A DNA stretch of 20,406 nucleotides from NCBI RefSeq assembly GCF_000003605.2, contig NW_003153249.1:58141-78546 (forward strand), read 5' to 3'. A model generated the notes under the pieces. The model made no database searches. It was not told where the DNA came from and saw nothing but the letters and a program-made list of their open reading frames with translations. A program made the position numbers and the translations under genes. Positions 1 through 10,358 of the stretch are shown here, one piece after another; the first letter of the stretch is position 1, and each line of letters opens with the position of its first letter. Source of the stretch: Saccoglossus kowalevskii. Taxonomy: Eukaryota; Hemichordata; Enteropneusta; Harrimaniidae.

Positions 1-755
1 ATAAATCAGACCTGGTACCACTTCACTGTAAATCAGACCTGGTACCACTTCACTATAAATCAGACCTGGTACCACTTCACTGTAAATCAGACCTGGTACT
101 ACTTCACTATAAATCAGACCTGTACCACTTCGCTGTAAATCAGACCTGGTACTACTTCACTATAAATCAGACCTGGTACCACTTCACTGTAAATCAGACC
201 TGGTACCACTTCACTATAAATCAGACCTGGTACCACTTCACTGTAAATCAGACCTGGTACTACTTCACTATAAATCAGACCTGGTACCACTTCACTGTAA
301 ATCAGACCTGGTACCACTTCACTATAAATCAGACCTGGTACTACTTCACTATAAATCAGACCTGGTACCACTTCACTGTAAATCAGACCTGGTACTACTT
401 CACCGTAAATCAGACCTGGTACCACTTCACTATAAATCAGACCTGGTACTACTTCACTATAAATCAGACCTGGTACCACTTCACTATAAATCAGACCTGG
501 TACCACTTCACTGTAAATCAGACCTGGTACCACTTCACTATAAATCAGACCTGGTACCACTTCACTATAAATCAGACCTGGTACCACTTCACTGTAAATC
601 AGACCTGGTACCACTTCACTATAAATCAGACCTGGTACCACTTCACTGTAAATCAGACTTGGTACTACTTCACTATAAATCAGACCTGGTACCACTTCAC
701 TGTAAATCAGACCTGGTACCACTTCACTATAAATCAGACTTTGTATTACTCATTA
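1..755. repeat. 27-bp minisatellite array, truncated by left window edge
   Basis: There are 27 intact or near-intact tandem units from 1 to 728 and a decaying 28th unit at 729-755. The unit begins RTAAATCAGACCTGG and continues with a TACCACTTCACT-like half. Its centre is the 8-bp palindrome TGGTACCA, changed to TGGTACTA in seven units (starting at 82, 135, 243, 324, 378, 432 and 648). The first base alternates A/G strictly through the first twelve units, giving a 54-bp dimer, and irregularly after that. The unit at 109 has lost one G and is 26 bp. Since 27 is a multiple of three, long frames are open on both strands; the - strand one reads VPGLIYSEV repeated for about 200 residues. I regard these frames as a consequence of the repeat, not a gene. 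The array is homogeneous, which implies recent expansion or ongoing homogenisation. Confidence 0.97.
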
Positions 756-1745
756 TAGTGCTATAACAATGTGGTAAATACTCGCTATAAAAAACAATGA
801 CATGCAGTCGCTTGAAAAGGGTTAAACCGCAGTCCCTGTATCACCGGTCTGGAAACGGTTACTAGTATTGTTCTAGGTCACGGTGTTAATCTCAATTTTC
901 TCTGGCCAACACGGCTAGCGACTTTTCACGAAGCATACAGTCATTCACAGTCAGCGCCGGTCGCCATTTTGTGATGTGTACAGTCATGATTCACTTATAA
1001 ACTAAGCATTTTAACCAGGTTTTTGAAGCCAACAATAATAGTACTGTTCACTATTCATGATTAATTTTCGCATTTCTGCAACTGATGAGTAAATTTCGTA
1101 GTGACAATTCGTGCGTTTCTCAAAAATGTCCAATCCCAGTCAGAGATGCAGTGAAATATTCTCTTTTTCGGTATATATATTTTCACGTGAAATGTTAACT
1201 TGGTGCGATTTATCAGAACTAATATTGGAAATTAATTATGAAATAAATGAAACCAATGAAATACGTCTCGTATAGCCAGTACAAGCATTATTTCAACAGC
1301 AGCCTGCTTACTACACTCTGTTGATAAGACATTTTTACATTTAAGATACTCAAGTGCAAATAAAGCCGACTCTCGATCGTTAGTGTTGTTGTATGCAAAT
1401 TACTACTTACTACGTCATCAGCGTGTAAGTTTCAGCTACGTTATATACTTTCAATGGGAGTACAGTGTACACACACTGGAGCAGGTCGTTCGCATACTAG
1501 TAACACACTGTACGACACGGGCGACACCACCGTTAGCTATCCTATTCTATGAAGTAACAGGTATTCGTGGGAATTAGAATATTTTGCTACCACTCAGAAA
1601 ATATTTTATTTGAAGAAGAGACTTCGACAGGTGACGGTAGACTACGTACATTGGCGTGCCCATAAGTCCTCATAGTAGATAGCTTATCACCTGTCAGTCG
1701 CCGTTAGATCAGCACAAGAGCCTTTCAACATATATTTAGTACGGT
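756..1745. other. Unassigned region with scattered short motifs
   Basis: No convincing coding sequence is visible. A YY1-like site reads CAAAATGGCGA on the - strand at 961-971. A perfect 12-bp palindrome TTTCACGTGAAA, centred on an E-box, lies at 1181-1192. An inverted pair, GACAGGTGA at 1626-1634 and TCACCTGTC at 1687-1695, is separated by 52 nt just upstream of the exon candidate at 1746. The short open frame at 1383-1577 has no supporting splice or start context. Confidence 0.5.
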
Positions 1746-1792
1746 ATGTCGAATCCTGCCCGTGCACCTGCTGCTAAGCAACGGTTTCGAAG
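1746..1792 (+). CDS. Candidate initial coding exon (15 codons + 2 nt), product unknown
   Basis: An ATG at 1746 opens a frame reading MSNPARAPAAKQRFR and runs without a stop into a near-perfect splice donor, CGAAG|GTAAGAA, with the intron beginning at 1793. The 47-nt stretch is far richer in G+C than its surroundings, and its Ala/Pro/Arg/Lys composition looks like a disordered, basic N-terminus. The start has G at -3. A weak acceptor-like TATATTTAG precedes it, so a non-coding upstream exon is also possible. The exon ends in phase 2. I do not recognise the protein, and no matching downstream exon was identified in the window. A chance ATG plus donor cannot be excluded. Confidence 0.4.
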
Positions 1793-3410
1793 GTAAGAAT
1801 TCTCAATTTACAATTGCTACAGTGTGGTGTAACAGGTGGCAGTGGGTCCCCGGTACGTGCTGGCGACACGATGAGCGGTAAAGCGTAGCAGGCGGCGTAG
1901 TCCGGTATCTCGATCGCTCACTGAAATGACTCGATCGAGTTGATATCAGTGAAACGTAAGAATTTTTAACTAAATATATAAACAAACTAATGGATATGGC
2001 CATTATAGCGTTCGTCGATTCCTGGTTGTCTGTATAATGTGAATCGATCTAATGTCTCTTTGATAAACAAATTTGCAATGTTTGCATGTTATGTGCGTAG
2101 ATTGGTAACCTGTAAGAACGCAGACACCGCAAAACACAACGCATTGTTAATAGTTACTCGTATTATCTGGATGTTATATTTCAATAAAAATTCAATTATA
2201 TCACTTCAGCAATTAAAATATAAACTGCGACATTGTAATTAATTCATCCGATGGCCCTCGTATATCGTTGCCATGGATATGGTGAGCAATATAAATGTGC
2301 CAATAAATCGATTAAGTCACGTATTCTGTGTTATGTATACTAAGTACAAGCATTTTTAGACTATGTAAACACAGGTCAAGTCTGCAATGTGTTTGCTTAA
2401 AATCCATGGTACATCAGTCAACAGTATATATCAACTCACGAATAACCCTCTAATAAGTTCGTAAAATAACGTGTCACGTGTTCCTATCTCACTCGATGGT
2501 CAGTTTGTATGGTTTGCGGTCTGTTTTGTATCATTCTCATAACTAAGCTGTCCATTGCTTGTGGATTTCCTGCAATGTACCCGACAACGCAACATAATAC
2601 CATTGGTTTTTTTTTAACAATGCATAGTACATTGCAGCACTGAATAGATCATTTATTAGTTATGTACATTATTTATTTTAGTGTTAATAATAAAAGATGA
2701 CAAAAATTGGACTAAAAAACAGTAGATTAAACAGTTGTTCACAGAGACTTCTTTTATTGTATACAATTATTCAATACGTACTGTCTTGAGATAGCAGTTT
2801 GCTGGCAATCGTTAGTAAGACACCGCTGTGTGTTGTTGACTATCATCCAGACGTTGGAGGTTGCGTGTTAAAATTCACCTCGAACGTTTTCAAGTTATCC
2901 TATAAATAAGGACGTGATGATGCCATTGCTACAATTAACACTTCACGTAACAGTCAGTCTCGAAGAGTGTAATGCATAGTGAAGGTTAATTGAGATGTTT
3001 ATTGATAATAATGCAACAAAACTTTAACAGTGATGACGATGAAATTGATCCATTAAAAAATAACACAGGCTGGCTTTCTTTGACATGCGCAGATACATGC
3101 CATGAATTTGTATTGCCGATGTTTGAGATGCATCTCACGGTAGATTTACGACGTGTCAGCAACAACTTGACACGCGAACTCGCTAAAAGTAATTAAAATG
3201 AATGCAAGAGAATCTGGCGAAATAATTCTAGAATTACGACTGTATTAAGCGTGTTATGTGTTGTCGAAGCCGACTGTTGATTATTATTGAATATAGGCAT
3301 AAGTACATATACAGCTTTGTGGATCAATATAATACTCGATAACCATGGTTTAAAGCATTTTCGCCGGTTTCCGTTTCCACTCTTACTATTATCGTTCTGC
3401 TGTCACATAG
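1793..3410. other. Putative intron or intergenic sequence, no gene seen
   Basis: This is AT-rich sequence with only short open frames, none with codon bias or splice context that I can defend. The RFX-like motif GTTGCCATGGATAT at 2267-2280 is the main point of note. A T-rich acceptor-like tract lies on the - strand near 2712 but leads into non-coding sequence. A TTCGAG|GTGAAT donor-like site on the - strand near 2876 has no open frame behind it. The perfect palindrome AACCATGGTT is at 3341-3350. Confidence 0.4.
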
Positions 3411-3571
3411 AAACGACGGTAACGCATTATTTTGATAACGTTTTTTTATGTGAATCTGGAACAGTTCTCATATTAAACTGGGTTCGCGCTCACGAGTTGC
3501 TGCCAGATAGTGAAGTAACTACAATGCAGCACAACGATGGATCGTATAGTATTGTCAATCCGGAATGCTAA
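3411..3571 (+). CDS. Weak exon-like open stretch with a faint Ig-like pattern
   Basis: A pyrimidine-rich tract ending CTGTCACATAG (AG at 3409-3410) could be a 3' splice site. The frame that follows is open to a TAA at 3569-3571. The frame contains FLCESGT, a Trp ten residues after that Cys (LNWVRAHELL), then PDSEVTT and HNDGSYSI. Cys-Trp spacing followed by an acidic DGxYS stretch is loosely reminiscent of an immunoglobulin domain. The second conserved Tyr-x-Cys is absent, the frame stops early, and no good donor follows. This could be a decayed exon or pure coincidence; I favour coincidence or decay over a working exon. Confidence 0.13.
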
Positions 3572-5404
3572 TACTGTCATGCATTGTATAACAACACTTT
3601 CGTTGATTTCAACATTATATTTGAAAATATATCGGCAAAATACGTAATCAGTAATGTTTTCAAAGTCGCGTTTCAACTGTTAATTTCACGCGCATTGTAG
3701 CTAATTTTAAACTCTTATCTGCTTCATTTCATTTGCCATTGTTGTCACCTTAATAGCCCATCACGTGGTTTCACGGTGAATGGTTTTGACAGAGACGCTA
3801 CATGTGCAATGCAACAGGTGTATTCAAGTATACATACAGTAAAATCATTTCTGTTTCTCGCCGTTGTTTGCACAGTCAGTATCGCACTAACTGAGATAAT
3901 CACTGCTATCTATCTACACAGTACCTACTAAAGTGACGTCATGTCATGTAGAATGATTGATTCCTAGTTCTGAAGTGTAGCAATAATTCTATCGTCCTCA
4001 GACATCTACATATTGTCTATTTTTAGTTCATTATATGTGTGTGCTTTAATCGTAGTTTTATAAGTGTAATAGTTTTGTTTTGTCGTAATTTTATTCAAGT
4101 ATGGTATGGTATTTGTATTCATATTTATTTTTTGTTGATTGCATTTGTTGTTGTGTTTATTTATATATTTCATAATATTGTATCTCATGTACTGAATGTA
4201 ATTGTCACGGGTAACAATGACTCGTCCAATGTCGACTGGAATACAAACTTTCTCGCTGCCAGAATTTGATCCCATCAACTACTGGCCATTTCCTTAATAT
4301 AATAGTTTTGTTGTTAATTACAAACAACGCCATCCTATAGCAACATGAATGCGAGGTTCTGTGGATTCATGCAATCATCACCTAAAAGGACATTGAAAAT
4401 CGTCGGTTTCATTGTTTGTTTCATCGGCCGGCATTTGTTTCACTTTCTTGTGTTCTCACTTTAATTACATTTTCTGTATTTGTCTATTGAAGTCAATACA
4501 ACACCCTGACGCTAACAATACACACATATCGGCGTACTGTACACACCCATTGACACGCTGCATCTGTACTCAATGAAGCGTAGTAACCATCAACGCTGTG
4601 TCAACTAAGTTGCGACGAAACTAACGCCGCTGTTATTGTTTACTTTCAGTGAAACATCTAAGCAATACTGAGAAAAGTCACGTAATTCGAATCACCATAG
4701 CAACACCCAAATGCTCAATTTACACTTTATTTATGCTCTTTAATATCGGTGTAAACATTTTGACAAATCGTCTTGTCTAACGCCCCGAGATATGTTTTCT
4801 TTGGTTCAGTCATAAACGCGTAGTCCAGTGTAATGCGTACATCATAGAAATGCCAACGTAGCAGACAATGCTCCGTCGTGGGTAACACGTATCTAGCATT
4901 GCAATATGATTACGTTTTGCGGGTCCGTCTGACTTCTTCAAGAATTTCTGCTATTATTGCTAAGAGGAGACTTATTACGGCATAGCGTTGTCTAGTTACC
5001 AAGCTATTATGTCCTAACTGTCGCGGTGATTTACAACGTGCGCTGGACATTGGAGCTGAATGACGTAAGTGATCGACACCAACCAATACTGCTAGAACAC
5101 TGAAAGTCACATATACACTGGACACGGTGTGAATCCGTCAACCTTCTGCAACATAATAATCAGTATGTTGATTTCAGCTTCGGGTTGTCCACTGTGTTTT
5201 GGCTAGTTAGATTGAGACATGTTTGTATTCGATAACTACGGTTATCTTGTTTTAAATACCATACATCGTGATTGGATTATTCTACCCATAGTATATGATG
5301 GTCTATGGATGAATTGAAATGAACTGCATATACATTCGTATAAAATTACAAATATTCGTGTATTTTTTTCCAAATAATATCCATCTTCATTTTGTATCGC
5401 GTAA
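3572..5404. other. Unassigned AT-rich region
   Basis: No convincing gene is visible. A perfect CRE-type octamer TGACGTCA lies at 3934-3941. Two CCAT/CTAT-AGCAAC half-palindromes resembling RFX X-box halves lie at 4331-4344 and 4691-4704. Opposed open frames at 4006-4278 sit in low-complexity AT-rich sequence and are probably fortuitous. A - strand frame at 4910-5125 encodes two hydrophobic stretches and ends LEEVRRTRKT. An in-frame stop lies just upstream of it and I saw no clean exon boundary, so I do not call it. Confidence 0.35.
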
Positions 5405-5689
5405 GTGTTTATTCCATGTACACTGAATTCCAATTTCAATAAAGAACCGAGAATGTACGTTTTGAGTACCCAAAGTTTTCTGAACAAATCGATAATTAAT
5501 GTTCTCCGTGTTAGTTCAGACAGTCCAATTATAGGCCACCCTGACATCAACTCGCGCCCTATTGTTTCTGAGCCGATGGAAGGTGTGTTCATGAATTCAA
5601 AAGTTGATATATTCGAGGTGAAACAAATTTTTAAATTAAAAAAGGCACATGATGGTCAATCACAATATGATGGATCATTCACAAGATAG
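5242..5689. other. Antisense-overlapping open frames, coding strand unresolved
   Basis: On the + strand the frame is open for about 95 codons from 5405 to a TAG at 5687-5689, with no ATG at its start. It includes VSSDSPIIGHPDINSRP. A GAG|GTGAAA donor-like site at 5617/5618 would give an exon of about 210 nt. On the - strand a frame is open from about 5650 down to 5242 and includes ETIGRELMSGWPIIGLSEL. The two frames share wobble positions, so one real coding strand would tend to keep the other open. Acceptors are mediocre on both strands. The local composition is more protein-like than the flanks, so a real or decayed exon is possible. No family was recognised. Confidence 0.25.
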
Positions 5690-7440
5690 TCAGTATGATA
5701 CATTTTAAATTATATTCTCAGAAATATTAGTTTAACGTTTCAAATATAGACATATCAGATTACAAATTAGTGTTAATATTTACACTTAATCGCTTAATTG
5801 GTTGATCCAATTGATTGGCTCTCAGCGTTTGTGCTCAGAGTGATGTATTAATAGGTAAAGAAAACAAACTGGTTACCATAGCTAACAGTCCAATGACCTC
5901 CGAATCAATACTTGCTCCTCGCTCACTCGCATATGCTATGTTATTATATATATATATTCTATGTTAGCCTCGTCCACGTGCATTCATTTATTCTGTGTAT
6001 TCATCTCATCCTCGTTCACATAGTGCATAAATCAATCCCCTTCACGTCACTTACTGAGTTGCTTGATAAAACAGACTCTGTTATTCCCGATATTATTACG
6101 AAAAAAGGAAATATTCAATTCACATTTTACGTCAACGCAATATATGTACAATAATATATAATAGAATTTTACTGCTCTTCAGTCCAATTTATAAATACAA
6201 CAAATATTCCATGTGTTTGCTGTTCGTATATTTGAGCCGGCTGCCTGGCAGCAAATGTTATCACCATAGCGACGGGTCAAGGAGGTCATATTTTTTATGG
6301 TTTATGTATTATTTGAATACCGCATAGTAATTTTAATAATTTAAAGACAATGTCCAGCATTATAATACCGTGAACAAGTCATTCACTGCCAACTACACAC
6401 ATGCAGCTCCATGTCGCACACAACCCCCAAATAACATACTGAACCAATCAACACTGTTCTGTACACATGCAGTAGTGGGAATTTGCTCACAGATATTTTG
6501 ATACATTAAATAGTATTCGCAGTATAGCTTGCATAATAGAGAATATAGGAAATAACGTAGAGCATCGTGGGTATCTCTAGTTAAAGCGCGGTAGTCGTCG
6601 CGCTGCGCATGTTCGACATTTGTGTTGATAAACATTGATTTTCCCACAATCCAATGCGCTCTTCAAATGGAAATCACAAGTATGAGGTTTGACTTGGGTG
6701 CGACTTGCACTGATTACCGCCGGTGACTCCGATACCTTCCAATCACATGAAAATTAAAATTATTGTATTTTATTCTCTGTTCCATACCATCTCATTCCAA
6801 TCTATATTCCTTCACATACTAGTATTTGATCTCGTATGATAATTTATTTCATATATGGTCTACGTCATGATACCAATGAGGGATAATTGCTTACATACAC
6901 TTGGTTGAAATTAACGTTAAATCTTTGCAATGAACGTTTGTTAAATGGTGTAACGGTCAACTCAGTAGGGATGCATTGACCCTTGGCATGATTTACCCCA
7001 ATGCCCTTGGCATCGTTTTCTACGTTGTCTGACCTTTGACATGCCACGTTGTTGTGCCCTCATTTGATACCCCAATTACGTAATGAGTTGCGCGGCCAAT
7101 ATAGTATCTCACATTTACGTAACATTATCAACAAACACATTATAGCTCGACAACATTGCTTTCTGTTGAGTTGTATGTGTGTCCGTTTCACCAATAAAGG
7201 CTGTGTACATTTATTATTGTATAGTGTGTGTACATTTCGTGGTCAAAACATGTAGACAGTGTAGGAATTTAAAACATTGTTCTGGGCTGTAAGCAAAGTC
7301 TGTAACTCCACCTATTTAACAAAACCTATTTCTACATTCCTAAAATATTCCCAACTGACTGTTTGAAACGTTAAAAATTGACAATTTGACGTAAGTATCA
7401 TCTACTACAAGTACTCTATTCAAGCAATGTGATAGGTAGG
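5690..7440. other. Unassigned AT-rich region
   Basis: No supportable gene is visible. The region has a short TA run near 5944-5957, two RFX-like imperfect palindromes (GTTACCATAGCTAAC at 5872-5886 and ATCACCATAGCGAC at 6260-6273), and a nuclear-receptor DR1-like site, TGACCTTTGACAT, at 7030-7042. CCCTTGGCAT is repeated directly twice between about 6978 and 7012. GTAAGT donor-like strings occur without an open frame behind them, for example near 7390. The - strand frame at 6865-7047 is hydrophilic but lacks splice or start support. Confidence 0.35.
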
Positions 7441-7606
7441 CCCGTATCGCCAGTGTGTTCTCGGGCCGTAGACAAATTTGCACACAGAGAAGAGCGGCTC
7501 AGCCGGAGAGAGCAATGCTCGTGTCACTTTGAGTGACCGCGTCTGTGTTTGTGTTTCTCAGCCCTAGAACAGTACGGGTCTGTTGCTTCAACAAGTGAAT
7601 ATAAAA
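7441..7606 (+). promoter_or_regulatory. CpG-richer 5' flank or leader of the exon candidate at 7607
   Basis: This segment has a locally raised density of CpG compared with its flanks. It carries small dyads: CGGCTCAGCCG, and the hairpin GTCACTTTGAGTGAC at 7523-7537. It leads directly to the ATG at 7607. A good acceptor-like tract, TGTGTTTGTGTTTCTCAG, ends at 7561, so the 5' leader may instead be spliced, with the coding exon starting at 7562. I cannot tell a transcription start site from a second exon by eye. Confidence 0.3.
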
Positions 7607-7694
7607 ATGAAATCAGACTTGCCAAGTCCTCCAAATAAGGGTCCTCTATTAATTCCTGACATTCCATTATTAATAATATCGAAATTATGCTCAG
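7607..7694 (+). CDS. Candidate initial coding exon (29 codons + 1 nt), product unknown
   Basis: The ATG at 7607 has A at -3 (TAAAAATGA). The frame reads MKSDLPSPPNKGPLL, then IPDIPLLIISKLCS, and reaches a strong donor, CTCAG|GTAAAG, at 7694/7695 in phase 1. The frame is open upstream only to a TAG at 7565-7567, so this is the only available ATG. The second half is hydrophobic (Leu/Ile/Pro) and the first is polar and Pro-rich; no known domain was recognised. If the acceptor ending at 7561 is used, the exon is 7562-7694 with a 45-nt untranslated start. A 33-nt T-rich tract follows eight bases after the donor. Compatible downstream exons are only speculative (see 8733-8846). Confidence 0.4.
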
Positions 7695-7702
7695 GTAAAG
7701 TG

Positions 7703-7736
7703 TTTTTTTTTTTTTTTTTTATTTTTTTTTTTTTTT
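7703..7736. repeat. Long T homopolymer tract, T18-A-T15
   Basis: The tract is 18 T, one A, then 15 T. It begins eight bases downstream of the donor at 7695. It may be the poly(A) end of a retroposon inserted on the - strand, but I see no target-site duplication and no recognisable element body to its right. Alternatively it may act in RNA as a U-rich element downstream of a 5' splice site. Its length is likely to be polymorphic. Confidence 0.95.
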
Positions 7737-8732
7737 GGGTTTATCATTCCCAAACATAAAAAATGCATTGTATAATGTGATGAAAAAATTACTTCAGTAG
7801 CACAGTCACAACGACATTGGCTCAAACTGTTTGGGTAAACACGTGGAATGATGTCTGTCACATGGCAGTTAATTATATGTATTTGTAGTAATGCAATTCT
7901 TACATTGTTAGGCTATATTGGAATTTCACAACCATTAATTATTCATTTCACGTCTCGCTTTTAATGTGTTTCTATTTCTATAAATCTACCGGATAATGAC
8001 GGACTATAATTTACACTGAGGTTGGTGCTTGTTAAACTGAAACTGTTTTGGTTTTATCGTGGTAGTGAAGTTTTTTTTTAATAAAAAATTGCCGGTAGTA
8101 ATTATCTGTAACGATTGCGATATTTTATTTTTTATTATTTGATCTTTGTCATCGCTAACTTGAAGCCTTTCGTTCACATATTACTAAAATGGTTACCGTA
8201 ATGCAGTTACATCATGTTACTATGGATACGGGTATTACCGCATCAAACCATCAAATCATTACTTAGCAACATTAATGTATTGAACATAACTATTTTTATT
8301 CACCTTATTTCAATTTATTTACATTTATATTTTGTTATCGCGTTCTTTAATTATCTTTAATTATTGATGATATTGCGGAAACATTCACAGACAATTAATT
8401 TAAGTATATTATTCCGTCTATTAATATATTCTCATAGTGATAACCAAGGTAGTCACATGCTGTGTGATATTATCACCATCATTGTAAATAAATTGTCGAT
8501 ATGATATGATATGTGATTGTAGCAAGCTTATTTTGAAAGGCGTCCGTTTGTTCAAGGTTGCCTAGCAGTAACGCGTACCCAGGCAAACTGAGCAGTTAAT
8601 TGCGCGCTGACTCGGACATGGAAATGCTTTTAGTGTTTATTGTTAGACGTGACCTTGTAAATTACTATTGTAATCAATTTCCAATTTACTGGTGATATAT
8701 ATCATAGTTTTTTCATTCATTCTTTCTTTCAG
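7737..8732. other. Unassigned AT-rich sequence, putative intron
   Basis: Very AT-rich with no long open frame. It carries RFX-like GTTACTATGGATAC at 8216-8229 and a short GATAT tandem near 8499-8514. It ends in a long pyrimidine tract with four TTC/TTTC runs and CAG at 8730-8732, one of the best acceptor-like signals in the window. Confidence 0.4.
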
Positions 8733-8846
8733 TAGGTCGGTCAGGCTGTCTATCATCCATTCAGTTCGTCGTTCACGTTCGTAAATATGTCCTCAACTTT
8801 TTCTCCATACACTTATGGTGCGACATAAAACGTCTTGCCTATATAA
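8733..8846 (+). CDS. Speculative internal exon joining in frame to 7607-7694
   Basis: The acceptor CATTCTTTCTTTCAG ends at 8732. If the phase-1 exon at 7607-7694 is spliced to it across an intron of about 1.0 kb, the frame stays open past the GTAAGC donor-like site at 8847 and only stops at a TAG about 16 codons later. The resulting 114-nt exon would be phase 1 at both ends. Against this, the same bases hold a TATATAAG box and CCAAT boxes that suggest a leftward promoter. The encoded peptide (start VGRSGCLSSIQFVVHV) resembles nothing I know. I offer this only as a testable junction. Confidence 0.15.
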
Positions 8847-8903
8847 GTAAGCTGCGCTCTGATTGGTGTGATTGTAAGGTGTTATAGTTTGATAGCCAAT
8901 CAG
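8840..8903 (-). promoter_or_regulatory. Candidate leftward core promoter: TATA box plus two CCAAT boxes
   Basis: TATATAAG occupies 8840-8847. Two CCAAT boxes in opposite orientation form a perfect 8-bp inverted pair: CTGATTGG at 8859-8866 and CCAATCAG at 8896-8903. Read on the - strand, the distal CCAAT lies about 50 bp upstream of the TATA-like element, which matches the usual CCAAT (-80) and TATA (-30) spacing. A start site would then fall near 8810. On the + strand the order is wrong for a promoter. No substantial leftward gene is visible just downstream, so an unspliced leader, a non-coding RNA or coincidence are all possible. Confidence 0.25.
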
Positions 8904-10009
8904 GCACATTCTTGTAGGCATTGACTGCAGTGAACTACACGTCAGACTTCGTTGGCATTTCTCTTCGTTTGCATGAAATGGCTGAACGTCATGGTACAGC
9001 ACGGAAATCTTACAATTGAACTATAACAAGGCGTGTGTGTGTCCCAATGAAACATTGTCCCATGGTCCACGGTAATAGAGTGATTGAAATATACACAATG
9101 GAAAACAATAAATACAACGATAATTGATTTCATTAATTTTCAATTTCTGTCAGAATTTTCTGATCAAATTAAATGACGCTTTCTTTACATTTAAAATGAA
9201 GACTAATTTAAGAAAATTGTTTTATTTTCAATACGATGACTCGCTGGCTTTCGGAAACTTTCAAAGGAAACCCTTATTGGTCGTCATGACAATGTCATTG
9301 TGTAACTATTTTCGGAACAAAAATCAAATGTTACGTGAATTTCAAATTTACTATTCCAGGAAAAGGAGTATTTAACTTTCACAGTTTCGAAGGTACAATC
9401 TTTAGGTTTTGTTATATGCATTCATATGAGCTTGATGTGAATTAAGTGATCGACCAGTGTGTGGGTGTACTCTCATGAAAGAGATGTATATATTTGCTGT
9501 AAAGAACTATTTTGTAGAACCGAGGACCCTCTTTTGCAGACCTTTGTCGCAGACCTTTCTACTCCTATAAAATGCATTAAATTAATTTAATTATTAAAAA
9601 TAATCAAAATTGACAACGACACCCCCCACACAATTTAGTCAAAACGTATTGATTAAGGCTCCCAAATTTTACACAGATCGTAGAACTCTTACTAAAAACT
9701 ACCAGCAAATCTACCCATACTAGTTAGGCCTGAGTGCCTCTCCTTAATGTATGCACATTATGTATCTGTGCATCCAGTTGTTCAAATGTAAATTATATAA
9801 ATTAATGTACTAAATAAACGAGACTCTAGTAATATATATAATCCCATCATTGTATTCATGTAGAAAAAAACATTCATTATTCTGATGCACGAGAAATAAA
9901 ACAGGGGAAACCACAATATTATTGAAACTAAAAAAATACTAATAAAGTTAGGAATAAATTTCTAACTAGTGTTTTGGTAAGTAGTTTGGTATTGGTATTT
10001 GATATTGGT
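8904..10009. other. Unassigned AT-rich region
   Basis: No gene supported. TTTAACTTTCACAG followed by TTTCGAAG|GTACAA (9371-9395) resembles an acceptor and donor only 8 nt apart. GCAGACCTTT is repeated at 9536 and 9549. A TTG|GTAAGTAG donor-like site lies near 9976 without an open frame. The MITE at 10010 begins after a GTTTGGTATTGGTATT-like simple stretch. Confidence 0.35.
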
Positions 10010-10173
10010 TTACAGCGGGAGGTTCGTCACCTGCGCACGCGCGGAAATTGAGTCCCAAGCGACGATAACAACATACGCTAAAAACGCAAATGTTCATGGG
10101 TAGACGCTTGTTTGTAAACAATGACACGCTATGGCCACCTGACGCATGCGCAGGTGACGATTCCCCGCTTTAA
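10010..10173 (-). mobile_element. MITE-like element, copy A (TTAA-flanked, 164 bp)
   Basis: This is a non-autonomous element with imperfect terminal inverted repeats of about 27 bp. The left end is AGCGGGAGGTTCGTCACCTG, and the right end reads inward as AGCGGGGAATCGTCACCTG. It is flanked by TTAC on the left and TTAA on the right, consistent with a TTAA target duplication with one decayed base. In reverse orientation it matches the element at 13319-13483 along its full length, with roughly 14 substitutions and one indel by eye (about 91% identity). It has no coding capacity. TTAA targets are typical of piggyBac-type transposases, but the ends do not begin with the usual CCY, so the superfamily is open. 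Both termini carry NRF-1-like strings. Confidence 0.9.
10032..10043 (+). promoter_or_regulatory. NRF-1 consensus-like site in MITE copy A
   Basis: TGCGCACGCGCG matches the palindromic NRF-1 consensus YGCGCAYGCGCR at every position. The partner terminus at 10141-10152 (GACGCATGCGCA) matches with one substitution. The site is an intrinsic part of the terminal repeat, so it is spread by the element. Binding is inferred from the motif only. Confidence 0.45.
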
Positions 10174-10358
10174 ATTATAAGTTACAGGCGATATACGTTT
10201 CCCTGGCGAAGCGATGACGATATGTTGTTTCACATTTGTCACTTGTAAATAGTAGTAAAGACATACATGTACACCTATCCCTATTATAATCCTAATTTTC
10301 CGATTTACAGCAAAGTTATAAGACTCCAAACGAAGTTGGTTTTCACGATCATCTCTTG

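Noticed and set aside
114-722. 202-residue open frame of VPGLIYSEV repeats on the - strand
   Set aside because: It lies wholly inside the 27-bp minisatellite, and frames are open on both strands because 27 is a multiple of three. There is no non-repetitive coding flank.
1-755. CRISPR array
   Set aside because: The repeats are directly adjacent with no unique spacers, and the context is eukaryotic.
4006-4278. Opposed open frames on both strands
   Set aside because: Low-complexity, Asn/Lys/Ile/Tyr-rich translation typical of AT-rich non-coding DNA.
4910-5125. Small membrane protein on the - strand with two hydrophobic segments
   Set aside because: An in-frame TGA lies immediately upstream, and no acceptor and start combination fits cleanly. 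It is probably a chance frame.
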